64,000 nt of DNA from Sacculina carcini (Eukaryota; Arthropoda; Thecostraca; Sacculinidae), in assembly GCA_916048095.2 (NCBI GenBank), contig OU696584.1, positions 937,501-1,001,500 of the forward strand, written 5' to 3'. Of the stretch, positions 52,970 to 63,555 are shown piece after piece (the stretch's first letter is position 1; the number at the start of each line of letters is the position of its first letter). Both the position numbers and the translations under genes were made by a program. The notes beneath the pieces are model-generated. The model was not told where the DNA came from and did not search any database. It worked only from the letters and a program-made list of their open reading frames with translations.

Positions 52970-54599
52970 TCACTGCGAGTCTCTAAGTTGAGACGTTCGT
53001 CTTGAAAAACAAACATTCACACACACGGAGTGAGCCAGTTTGATCGCGTCACCTGGTATAATTCGTATTGAACATCTTCCTCTGGCGGCATCATGTGGAG
53101 TGTAGTCGGTACGTGATTGGGCGTGAAGCGAGCGTCTGATAGGAAACTGGTCGTGTGTAGTGAGACTTTTAATTGGTCTACTGCAGAACTGATCCCAAAT
53201 GACCGACATAGAGCGCCACTACAATCTTCAATACACAGTTTCAATGTTTTTATAATCGGTATAATGCTTTTTAGTGCAATGACCGTGTTTATGTGTCAGT
53301 GTATGTGTGTGTGTGTGTCAGTGTGTGTTGATTCGATATGCAACAAGAGATATTATCGTCTGGTCAGTCAATCATTTCACGCTGTATTCCTGCATATATT
53401 GTATTACAAGTGGTAGCCAATGAGAGACGGCGGCATTTGCATTGTGCTCTATTTATTCATTGTCGCTAGATGTGCAACTAGTTGGTGTGTGTCAGTGTGT
53501 GTGTGTGTGTGTCAGTGTGTGTGTGTGTGTCAGTGTGTGTGTGTGTCAGTGTGTGTGTGTGTGTGTGTGTGTGTATCTTTTGATGTGTGTAAACATATTT
53601 TTGCTCAAATTCAGAAAATATTGGCAGGATGCGCACATGTGACGTGTTGTAGTTATCTTGGTGGCGTTTCGAAGCCTGGGTCCGCGACCTTGGCTTCATA
53701 CGTTCAGCTAACTTGAATATTTCATCTGCTTGTGCTACTCAGCCAGCTGTAAACACTAGAAATGACAAACATATTTACCGCATCATTCTTTTTTCATTGC
53801 AATTACGTGGGATAATGTTTTTGCCAGCCAGCCTGTATGTGTGTGTGTGCGTGTGTGTGTGCATATCTTATAATGTTTAGTTCGCCGATCATCGTTAATA
53901 AATGTATTCAGTGTTTTGTGCACCATGCAACAACATTTATATGTATATTTTCACACGACCAAAATGAGCAAACCCGTTTGCCATATTGGACATAATATCC
54001 CGTACTGAATTGTTGCTACAAGTCCACACTTAATACGTCTTGTTACTTAATCTCTGTATCGCTAAACTCCAGCCGATTTAGAAATGCAATTCATCTGAAA
54101 GCGGCTATCGCAGCTCATCAAATAAGAGGATCGAAAGCAATCATTTATGTCCAATACTCGAACATATCAGCTCGTATATGGCAAAGCAAATTTCAATAGC
54201 CCCACTTTTGGTTGCGATTTTCTCTGACCACACTCTGTGCGGTGATAACCAAACTCTGAGAGCATGCATATCAGCTCAATGTACAAGCTGACAAAATACT
54301 CGCACACAAACACATGCTAACTCACTTATGAAAACACACGTGCACACACACATACATACAAATTTCAATAGACCCGCTCTTGGTAGTGACCCGGATAATT
54401 ACCGAAAAGTTGTGTTGTTGCGACGACTCAAACCGAAACAGGAATGCGATACTGATAACTCAGACAACGAATGAAAAAATGGATATGATATATGACCAGA
54501 CCTGGAAATCGGAAAATTCCAGTAAGTCCTTGTTGAAGGAAACTCGGTACGCTAATGCAGTGACAGTGAACGGTCTGTTTGAATACAAATAGGAAGTGT

Positions 54600-55640
54600 T
54601 GATGTTGAGGTTACTCAGTTTATCTGGCCGAACAACCTCGAGCAGTTGAGGAAGGAGACGGCACTGTGACCGGGTTCTTGCACAGTTCGGTGGTTGATTT
54701 GATGTGTTGGCGTCTGAGTTGTGTGTGCTGTGCGGTGTTACATGATGTGTGTGGTGTGTGGTGTTGAATTGCAATCTGGACAGGTGTCATCGATTGAGTC
54801 ATTCAACCTTTTCTGATAGGACAGAAGGGCAGGATGATGACCGCATCTCAACCTGGCCAGATGCACCTTGTTTTCGCGTGTGAGTGTGTTTTCTGATTTG
54901 TGTATATCCGATGGGTGTCTTTGTAGAAGTGTGTTGTGCTGTAGTGAGTGTATGGCTTTCCGTGCGATCTCTGTATGTATATGTTTCTTGATTGATGTGC
55001 GTGGGGGAGCTGGTGGAAGCCATGTGAAAATTTGTCTGTGGTAAAGTGTGCTTGGTGTTGTTTTTATGGTTCTGTTTGTGTTTTCTTGTGTTGTGAGGTG
55101 ATGTAGTGGATGTGCTGTGTTGGTGACTGCTGCTGCGAGTGTTTGTGTGCCTCTCATGTCTAGGTGGTGTGTCAGTCTCAGGATTTTAGTTTCGTGATGG
55201 AGGTGGTCTACTGGTGTGGTGGCTGTACAATCTGTGATTGTTCTGAGTGCGGTGTTTTGAAGTGTTTGAGGTGTGTTGGTGTGGCGTGTTGCAAGATTGC
55301 TAGCCCATGCTGGGATAGCATATTCTATCACGGGTCGGATGTATTGTTTGTATATGGTGGTTGTGGTGTATTTGTTGTGTCCGAAAGTTGTGTGTGAGTG
55401 CTTTCATTGTGTTGAGGCGTGGGGCTGACTTTGGTTTTGATGTTGGTGATGTGTTGTTTGAATGAGAGGTGTGTGTGGGATGATCGTGTTGTTGATAGTT
55501 ATTTGTGGTGTGTAGTTGTGTTCAGAAGTCCAGTTGGTGATGAGTGTGGCTGTGGATTTGTCCGGTGCAGATTCACAGCACGTTTGCTCATCTCGAAGTA
55601 GCATTACGGAGCTTTGTCGAAACAAACAAGTTGAATCAAC
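54600..55640 (-). mobile_element. Non-LTR retrotransposon C-terminal fragment
   Basis: The minus-strand frame 55331-54738 reads MIEYAIPAWASNLATRHTNT, LQNTALRTITDC, LDMRGTQTLAAA, RLRCGHHPALLSYQKRLND and CPDCNSTPHTTH, the latter part of a C-C-H zinc motif seen at the end of Jockey/I-type LINE polyproteins. The upstream RT end (STATLITNWTSEH) and the final CSAR end are in shifted frames. It is a third LINE lineage in the window, 5'-truncated and mutated; the strong His/Thr content follows from AC-rich codons. Confidence 0.75.
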
Positions 55641-55692
55641 CGGTGCTAATATTGAAGCGAGAGTAATATTTTGAAAGTTACATCGAATAGGA

Positions 55693-56235
55693 CTACGTCA
55701 ACTTCGGAAAACGTATCATTCCGTAGAGAACAGCACCTGTGACGTGCGTGTTCACAAACAATTGACGATTCTGCGGCGTCGCCAACACAACTATATTGCT
55801 GGGGATCGGTGCACGGAGGACGGGCACAACACCACACACATGCTGTCTTAGTCGGGCTGGTCGTATTCGGCCGTTATAAATTTGCACGCGTCTGTCACCG
55901 TCCTTTGCTTCGTCGACTGTCGTCTCGATGATGAAGTCAGCCACTCGAGGTACATCTAAGTGTTCACACTCGAGCAGCGGGCCGGTCTGTCGTGCAGTGC
56001 CCGTCGTATCAACTAAATGAACATGTTTACATACGACAGAGCCAACAATTCCGTCAGAGCAACCGCAGTCATACATGCACGCACACATTTTACGTGGACG
56101 GTATATGAGCACAAAAGATGAGCACTTACAGTGGACTAGGTCCACAAGGTGATGAACCAGTATTGACGACAAATGTCGCCGGAAAACATTTCGAACACTA
56201 CTTCCTGTTGCACACGTGACTAATGAAAAATTCAC
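55693..56235 (-). CDS. SWIM-type zinc-finger reading frame
   Basis: This 180-codon minus-strand frame contains CACMYDCGCSDGIVGSVVCK followed by HVHLVDT, fitting the SWIM pattern C-x-C-xn-C-x-H. Such fingers are common in MULE-like transposases and in uncharacterised invertebrate proteins derived from them. It opens with GTG, not ATG; an acceptor-like ATTGTAATCAG at about 56245 suggests it may be the last exon of something longer, but I see no upstream exon. The frame ends in a TGA-type stop beside a LINE fragment. I do not recognise a specific protein. Domesticated or dying transposon exon is my best guess. Confidence 0.4.
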   Translation of the reverse strand: MNFSLVTCATGSSVRNVFRRHLSSILVHHLVDLVHCKCSSFVLIYRPRKMCACMYDCGCSDGIVGSVVCKHVHLVDTTGTARQTGPLLECEHLDVPRVADFIIETTVDEAKDGDRRVQIYNGRIRPARLRQHVCGVVPVLRAPIPSNIVVLATPQNRQLFVNTHVTGAVLYGMIRFPKLT

Positions 56236-57453
56236 GTATTGCTGCCTGATTACAATATATTTATTTTGTATGAAATAAATATTCGACGAAAATACTAATT
56301 AAATATTAAATAAATTCCTTCATAAATGATATAAACTCAATTTTGAAGTTTCAGCGCATTTCTTCTTACTGAGGGATATTGTCGTTTGACAATGCAAGGT
56401 CACTTTATAAAAATTGATAAATTTTCAAATGTATACACCTATTTTTATGTAATTTAAATCAGAATCGTTCAAAACATGGCAAACATCATACTCTAAAAAA
56501 ATATATATACTTGGGGAATCGTATCGCATGGCATAATCGTATACATGTGCAATCGTATCGCTAGGCTGTGAGTGGCAGCTTTGTGTTTATTGTTTACAGC
56601 GTGATAGGTAAGGTGTATTGGGTAATATTTAGTAAGTGATATTAGGTGGTATTACGTGATATTTGTAGTGATATTAGGCGATATTAAGTGATATTGATAG
56701 TGATATTAGGGTTATAAGTCATATGAGTGTATTAGCGTGATAGGTAAGGTGTTATATTTTGTGTTGTTATATTTTCATATGTAAAGTTGTGGTCGTTGTT
56801 CATTATTCCAATAATGAGTTGAGTTGGTTATATGATTAAATTTAGTTTTCATGTGCGGATTTGAACAGGTTCTTATCCAACATCACGCCTATTTCACCTT
56901 TTCATCTCATATCCATGGTTTATAAATCAGTTCATGTTTTCGTCTGACAGTTGCCGCATGGTCATTTTGGCCGGCGCATTCTATAAGACCAAATAACAAC
57001 AAAGCAGTCAAGTAACATTGGCATAAACGCATAAATACGATACATTATGTGAATGAATGAAGTGCATGACTCAGGATTATGGTGAAGTAAATGCAAAACG
57101 TTGATCACACGGAAGTTTATTCTGCATTGTTCATCTTCGCTCTCATAACTGTAGAGAAACTGTTGAGTTGAATTCGATCATCTCTTGTTTTATACCAAAC
57201 TTGATATTTCTGTCCAAATTTAGCTTTGGCTTTTGTTTGTAGCGGTCATAATTTATGCAGGGACGTTGAATGCTGATGTGAAATATGAAAATAGCTGTTG
57301 ATTCTTACTTATTGCAACTTTTTCAATGTTTTTCAGCCGGCCTGCGTCAAATCATTGCAAAATATGTGCTGCTTTTGTGCGCACCAACCTCTCCTCTGTA
57401 TATGCATTGTCTGTCGTTGAGTCAGCAATGATTTATTATGAATGCTGATACAT

Positions 57454-58165
57454 GTGATCAGTAGCAAGTGAAGTGATGGATCAGTAGCAAGTGAAGTGAT
57501 GGATCAGTAGCAAGTGAAGTGATGGATCAGTAGCAAGTGAAGTGATGGATCAGTAGCAAGTGAAGTGGTGGATCAGTAGCAAGTGAAGTGATGGATCAGT
57601 AGCAAGTGAAGTAATGGATCAGTAGCAAGTGAAGTGATGGATCAGTAGCAAGTGAAGTGATGGATCAGTAGCAAGTGAAGTGATGGACCAGTAGCAAGTG
57701 AAGTGATGGACCAGTAGCAAGTGAAGTGATGGATGAGTAGCAAGTGAAGTGATGGATCAGTAGCAAGTGAAGTGATGGATCAGTAGCAAGTGAAGTGATG
57801 GATCAGTAGCAAGTGAAGTGATGGATCAGTAGCAAGTGAAGTGATGGATCAGTAGCAAGTGAAGTGATGGATCAGTAGCAAGTGAAGTGATGGATCAGTA
57901 GCAAGTGAAGTGATGGATCAGTAGCAAGTGAAGTGATGGATCAGTAGCAAGTGAAGTGATGGATCAGTAGCAAGTGAAGTGATGGATCAGTAGCAAGTGA
58001 AGTGATGGATCAGTAGCAAGTGAAGTGATGGACCAGTAGCAAGTGAAGTGATGGATCAGTAGCAAGTGAAGTGATGGATCAGTAGCAAGTGAAGTGATGG
58101 ATCAGTAGCAAGTGAAGTGATGGATCAGTAGCAAGTGAAGTGATGGATCAGTAGCAAGTGAAGTG
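57454..58165 (+). repeat. 23-bp minisatellite made of CDK20 start-codon units
   Basis: Thirty units in perfect 23-bp register (ATG positions 57476 + 23k) end at the CDK20 start codon 58166; a degenerate unit precedes them. The unit is GTGATGGATCAGTAG followed by CAAGTGAA. It parallels the real start, GTGATGGACCAGTACCAGGT. Twenty-nine of the thirty retain ATG, and every one is closed by TAG three codons later. Variants (GACCAG, GATGAG, one GTGG, one GTAATGG) are single substitutions; no indels occur. Confidence 0.97.
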
Positions 58166-61100
58166 ATGGACCAGTACCAGGTACTTGGTTGTATGGGTGA
58201 GGGAAGTCACGGTCTGGTGCTGCGAGCTCGCTGCGTGCGCACCAGTCGTTTGGTCGCTCTCAAGAGGATAAGAGCGCTCACTTGCTCGGGCTCGTTGAAC
58301 GTGTTGGTGTTGCGCGAGATGCTGGCCATGCGTCAATTAGAGGCTGGCACTTGTGATGGCGCGCATGACAGCCAAGTGGAAGACAATCATGATGTCGAGC
58401 GTACTGGTGGAGTGAACATTGTCAGATTGTGGGATGTGTTCGCTCACGGAGCTTCTCTGGTGCTGGTAATGCAGTATATGAACACGGATTTGTCGCAGGT
58501 GAACCGTGCTCGTCTTTCTTCTGTCATTGCATCTTTTTCCATCCGTTGTGTTATTTTGAATTAAGAAAAATCCAAAACAAATTGGATTTGAGAACACTGA
58601 TATTCTGTACATTACGTGTGAACTAAGCGTGCACAAACCAACATCATCGTTTCCATTGTCAGCTGAATAATGAATCAGTTAGGCTTTGTTTGTCTTCTTG
58701 CTGCGATATTCCCCGTGAAATATGAAATCGATGATCGGTCCGCGGCATAGTAAATAGTAAATATTCCCTGTATTTTTTACAGGCTAAATTAGGAGAATTA
58801 AATAAATTCAGTGGATTTTCTAGACGATCGCCTGAACATGTATTTGTATCAGGTGATTGGTGATATCAACCAACACTTGGGTTTGGCTCGAGTTAGACGC
58901 TATATGCACGCGCTGCTCAGTGGCCTGATGTTCCTGCACGAGCGAGGCATGTTGCATCGTGATATCAAGCCGTCCAACTTGCTCATTGATCAAGGCGATC
59001 GTCTCAAACTGGCTGACTTTGGCCTGTGCAGACTACGTCACGCCACCAGGCCTTATACACACCAGGTGATTCATCATGAATTACACATCAAATCTGGCTC
59101 AACCCATTTCCTGCCGTCATTGCATTGATTGCATCAACTTGGACATTTCCAAGCTTGTATATCAATGTAGTTCTTTTTTTTTAAATATTACGTTGATATC
59201 AAATAAATGTTCCTAATTAATATAGCCTAATTATTTAATGTGTGTTAATATAGACATAAAACTACAAAATGCTATTATTAAGTGATCTCGTATGATATCA
59301 CCGGGAGGTAAAGGCTTAATAAAACAACGTTTTTTCTTTTTTCATATCCTCTCCACAGTTTTCATGATTTCAATTTAAAAAAGTCATAAATCACAACCAT
59401 TTATACCAGCCATACTCCAAGACCATTACATTTTATCTCAAATATTAATATCCCTGTCGCATTGGTGATGAAGTTATTACGATTCTTACAGCGGGGAAGG
59501 ACGTAGTGATGGCGCCAGGATTTTCCAATGGGGGGGCTGAGGAAAAAGTTGTGGGGCTTGGCGAAGCATGAAGAGCTACACTCGAACGCTGACTACATAA
59601 TATTATAATATGGGCCTGGAGCACACTGATTCAGTCCTCGAACTTGAACCAAAATTACAGGACTTCATTTACAATGGTAATACATTTTTATGTATATGAT
59701 TTGGGGGGTTTGGCATATTTTTGGGGGGGCTGAAGTTCCCCAAGCCCCCCTCCTCCTTGGCGTCGCCACTGGAAGTACTCAATTTTGTCTCAGTGAAAAT
59801 ACGGTGTTTGTGCGTTTATATTCTACGCTATTTTAACCGTGTATAAAGAGACCATTTTCGGTCTAGATTTTCACTGTGAAAATAGCTGGTCTCTTATTCA
59901 TGGGTGTAATTCTTTTAGCATCAGTATGATATCTGATGAAACATTTAATGAAAGCATAACTTTGTGGACTTGTGGTGGACTCCGTGGTGCAGTGGCTAGC
60001 ACACCCGCCTTTCAAGCGGGAGGTCCGTGGTTCGAATCCCGGCGGAGCAGAATTTCATCGGGCGAATTCTATAATCCAACAGCCCCTGTCAACCCAGTAG
60101 TAAATGATGGTACCAGATATCAGTCATGTGTTGTGTCATGCATTCTGGGGAGGTGGCCCTCTCACGTCCTAATACGTATTACGTCCATTTGGCGTCATAG
60201 CGTGGAGAGGGTCGGTTCTGCGGTGACAGCGAGCTGCACGGGACACACCTGTGTGTTCATAAGCTTCGGCTTCTTCCAGTGTAGCAGCTGTCACTTAGGC
60301 ATTTAACCTTTTAACCTTTATTTATAAATATAATTCAAAATTCATTTACATCTATTTTCAGCCATTTCATGTAGCTATTTCAAATCTGCCAGGTTACATT
60401 AGCAATGTCAAATGCAATTTCTATGATGAATAAAGTTTTTCATTACTTAAACTTCCAGAATTTTTGGCAAATAGTTGAACTGGTCTTACACACTTGAAAA
60501 TACATGTTGGTGTGGGGGTAGGTTGCGACCAGGTGGTACCGTGCTCCCGAACTGCTATTTGGCGCCAGACGCTACTGTTCGGGCGTGGACATGTGGTCGG
60601 TCGGCTGTGTGCTAGCTGAAATGATCAACCGAGCCCCGCTGTTCGCCGGCCGCTCGGATATTGAGCAGTTGATAGTAGTGGCTCGAGCACTTGGCTCGCC
60701 CTCACTCACTGACTGGCCCCAACTGGCTGCATTGCCAGATTATAATAAACTGCCGATGCCTCACTTTCCGGCGCCGGCTCACAATACAGCACTAACAGCG
60801 GTCGTGCAGCCGTGCAGTCAGCTGGTGCCCGAGGCGGTGGACTGGCAGCGACGCTTGTTATCTGCCCTGCTAGTGTATCATCCGGCACGACGTCTATCTG
60901 CCAGCCAGGCTCTGCACTCTCTCCCTCCACCATCATCACCATCATCGCCACTACACTCTCTTCCTCCACCATCATCACCATCACCGCCACTACACTCTCT
61001 CCCTCCACCATCATCACCATCACCGCCACTACACTCTCTTCCTCCACCATCATCACCATCACCGCCACTACACTCTCTTCCTCCACCATCATCATCATCA

Positions 61101-61724
61101 CCATCACCGCCACTACACTCTCTTCCTCCACCATCATCATCATCACCACTACACTCTCTCCCTCCACCATCATCACCGCCACTACACTCTCTTCCTCCAC
61201 CATCATCACCATCACCGCCACTACACTCTCTTCCTCCACCATCATCATCATCACCGCCACTACACTCTCTCCCTCCACCATCATCATCATCACCGCCACT
61301 ACACTCTCTCCCTCCACCATCATCACCATCACCGCCACTACACTCTCTCCCTCCACCATCATCACCATCACCGCCACTACACTCTCTTCCTCCACCATCA
61401 TCACCATCACCGCCACTACACTCTCTTCCTCCACCATCATCATCATCACCGCCACTACACTCTCTCCCTCCACCATCATCATCATCACCGCCACTACACT
61501 CTCTTCCTCCACCATCATCACCATCACCGCTGTGTGTGCCGTCATTATCGAGTGGCACGGTGACCCCGGTCGGTCATGATGCGACCTCATATCTCGCTGT
61601 CACATCAGTATCGCCCAACTTAGTTAAACCGGTCGAATTATCAGTCATTAATGAGAAAATTGTGTTTGACCGACTGCGAAAACAATTGGACGAATTTCGC
61701 CTCGTTTACTGTAAGATTCGCTGA
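58166..61724 (+). CDS. CDK20: Cyclin-dependent kinase 20 (CCRK)
   Basis: CDK20/CCRK activates the ciliary kinases ICK/MAK and shapes cilium length and Hedgehog signalling. Exons: 58166-58498, 58853-59065, 60522-61724, all phase 0; 582 aa (human 346). MDQYQVLGCMGEGSHGLVLR is the conserved start and glycine loop, VALKRIR carries Lys33, LHRDIKPSNLL the catalytic Asp148, LADFGLCR Asp166, then YTHQ joined to VATRWYRAPELL, DMWSVGCVLAEMI and LPDYNKLP. After the RRLSASQAL segment the usual short tail is replaced by 16 LHSLPPPSS-type repeats and a unique end, FDRLRKQLDEFRLVYCKIR. The N-lobe has a roughly 20-residue insert (GTCDGAHDSQVEDNHDVER) before the VVQL-equivalent NIVRLWDVF. The preceding array puts many out-of-use ATGs upstream. 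Confidence 0.93.
59140..59330 (+). repeat. Dispersed repeat shared with 1965-2170
   Basis: Same block order as the left copy (CAAGCTTGTATAT, ATATAGCCTAA, AAGTGATCTC, CGGGAGGTAA). In CDK20 intron 2. Confidence 0.55.
59505..59771 (+). mobile_element. CAGTGGCGG-family MITE, fullest copy
   Basis: Ends AGTGATGGCGCCAGGATTTT and, inverted, CAGTGGCGACGCCAAGG, with G-rich inner flanks (GGGGGGGCTGAGG, GGGGGGTTTGG). Matches 24860-25194 in reverse along most of its length. In CDK20 intron 2; non-coding. Confidence 0.75.
59978..60049 (+). tRNA. tRNA-Glu-like head of a SINE (anticodon TTC)
   Basis: The 72 bases fold as a tRNA: acceptor GACTCCG/CGGAGCA (5 of 7 pairs), perfect D stem GTGC/GCAC, perfect anticodon stem CCCGC/GCGGG around CTTTCAA (anticodon TTC), 5-base variable loop and TTCGAAT T loop with a T stem that has two mismatches. 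A-box TGGTGCAGTGGC and B-box GGTTCGAATCC are intact. The mismatches and the fused downstream body argue for a SINE promoter, not a working tRNA gene. Confidence 0.6.
59978..60310 (+). mobile_element. tRNA-derived SINE
   Basis: tRNA-like head (59978-60049) followed by a roughly 260-bp body that recurs antisense at 5910-6110. The 3' end contains TTTAACCTTTTAACC and AT-rich sequence. Located in CDK20 intron 2. Confidence 0.75.
60913..61530 (+). repeat. Coding minisatellite in the CDK20 tail
   Basis: Sixteen tandem units, mostly 39 bp, each encoding LHSLPPPSS plus PSPP, SSPP or shorter endings. Unit lengths differ only by multiples of three (TCA and CCA codons), so the CDK20 frame stays open. 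It begins directly at the end of the kinase domain (SASQALHS). Confidence 0.97.
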
Positions 61725-62386
61725 TTTATGTGAAAATACAACATGCGTCCATGAATTAATGCTGTTGAGAATTGCTTTAGTAAGTCATTTTGACATTTTA
61801 TCTCGGGATTTGTGGAATTTTCGGAATTTAAGGTAATATGTTTGGAAGAACGAATATAACAGTTGTCGTTTTGTCATTGTTCTTGTTTTGAGTTCAATTG
61901 TAAACCCAGGTGAGTGTGGTTGCATGTTGGCATCAATATAGGCGGCGGCAATGCTGGCGTTGTCTTGGGAACTGTTGAATCAGCACAACTGGCATGTTAT
62001 ATGTGATTGAGCGCGTTCATATAAGTTGGATACTCCTTCACTTAGTGATGAGCGACCAGTCTAGCAACATGCATTAATGCATTAACCGATGCATTAATCT
62101 GCAACAGCCTGAATGAGAAGTTCAGTTCATAATTGCAACCGAATTGCAAGTGTTCAGTTAGTTCCTCATCTTAATAATGATATTGCGGTGCGGTAGTACA
62201 TGTTGATACTGACATTACACACTCACACACATATAAGTGCATTTTTGTGTGTGTGTGTGTGTGTGTGTGTCTGTGTATTTGTCAATCACGCTCACACATA
62301 ATACCACAAAAATATAACAAAATATATACATAGACCAGAAGTGAAAGTGTTTCTCTATCACATGTTGTTCGAATAACATCAGAACC

Positions 62387-63012
62387 CATGGGCGTAGCTC
62401 CTGTATGGTTGTGGGGGGTATATACAGGCCCCGAAAAACTGGCTGAAGGTATGAAATATTTTATGCAATTATATTCCCGAGAATTTTGCTGAGCTCAGTT
62501 CATTAGGTATATAATCAAAATTAGCATAGCAAAAAATAACAATAAATTATACTATTAATTATTACGCAATATACTTTACATTGTAAGTATGTGTTGCATT
62601 GTAAGTATGTGTTGCATTGTAAGTATGTGTTCAAATTGTCGTTTGATCCCTCCTCACATACTCTCACTCCCTATGCTACGGTCTGATTCCACAATTTGAT
62701 CGGTCTGATTTCATGGTTTAGTCTGCTCCTGTCATGTGCTTTCTGTTGTAGATATTTTTCTCTAATTGTGTTGCCTTTTTTCATGTGTGATCTGCTATGT
62801 GTTTGAAGTCTGTGCGTTTTTGTTATTTGGCGTTAGTTTTGGTGTTACGTTGCGCGCGCGTGTATATGTGCGCTAAATCAAATATATTGTTTGTTTTGTT
62901 TGTTCAATTGAATAGGCCGAAAATAGCCGAGGGTCGCATACAACTGAGCCAACTGAACACTAATGCATGATGACTGTCATCCCCCGAGCCTTCACACAAA
63001 TCTACGCCCCTG
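62387..63012 (+). mobile_element. hAT-like MITE (CATGGGCGTA family), long copy
   Basis: Starts CATGGGCGTAGCTCC and ends with the inverse of CAGGGGCGTAGATTTGTG. Flanking octamers TCAGAACC and TCAGAAAT agree at six of eight positions, in line with an old 8-bp duplication. Its last about 130 bp match 1765-1928 and the reverse of 5397-5530. It carries about 300 bp of extra interior. Confidence 0.65.
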
Positions 63013-63446
63013 TCAGAAATGAGTTCATCTGCAATATTATTATCATGCAAACCAATTAAAACAACTTCATTCCAGGAGCATTTATAGCGTATAAATCCTT
63101 TTATTGCAAGATTTTGCAAGCGCAATGGGACCATACACAAACACACGTAAGTATAAACTCATATAAAAATACACAGCAATTGACACACACGCGACAAATT
63201 ACATCAACCACACACATGAATTACTGATGATGGAGTTTGCTACATGAAAATACGGTTCATGTTTGGCCGTCTATCAACAGAAGAGCGGTCAGTGTACACG
63301 CGGTGTTAAAAAGCACAGCACAAATACAACATCGAAGAGCCAATATTGCGATCAAGATCATGAGATCAATTGTGTTGGTAATGCATAACAACACCGCTGA
63401 CAATACTAAGAACTTAAAAATATAACGTCAATTTTAATAATACTAT

Positions 63447-63452
63447 TTTATT
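63447..63452 (-). promoter_or_regulatory. Polyadenylation signal for TMEM231
   Basis: AATAAA on the minus strand, about 105 bp past the TMEM231 stop. Confidence 0.45.
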
Positions 63453-63555
63453 TAATTAATACTATTTAATTATACTATTAAATATATTTAATTAATACTA
63501 TTTTAGACAAGCAAAAACATACCAAACACAAAACAAAAGCTTACACATCTTGTTT

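Larger units (their letters stand above)
52970..58165. other. Spacer between USP31 and CDK20
   Basis: Contains a possible USP31 AATAAA at 53897-53902, a TG tract (53490-53575), a LINE fragment (54600-55640), a SWIM-finger frame (55693-56235), an AT-rich stretch with imperfect GTGATATTAG repeats (56630-56720) and the CDK20 upstream minisatellite. Between 53910 and 54590 and between 56760 and 57450 I recognise nothing. Confidence 0.5.
61725..63555. other. Convergent spacer between CDK20 and TMEM231
   Basis: It contains a (TG)n run (62247-62272), a hAT-like MITE (62387-63012) with a three-copy 16-bp repeat GTAAGTATGTGTTGCA (62584-62632), and a TMEM231 polyadenylation signal. I see no clear CDK20 AATAAA and no further gene. 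Confidence 0.5.

Noticed and set aside
57454-58165. CRISPR-like regular array
   Set aside because: The 23-bp units are contiguous with no unique spacers, and the genome is eukaryotic; it is a minisatellite.
60706-61590. 226-294 codon antisense frames opposite the CDK20 tail
   Set aside because: The coding minisatellite has a period divisible by three, so several frames stay open; the sense frame is fixed by the CDK20 kinase domain.
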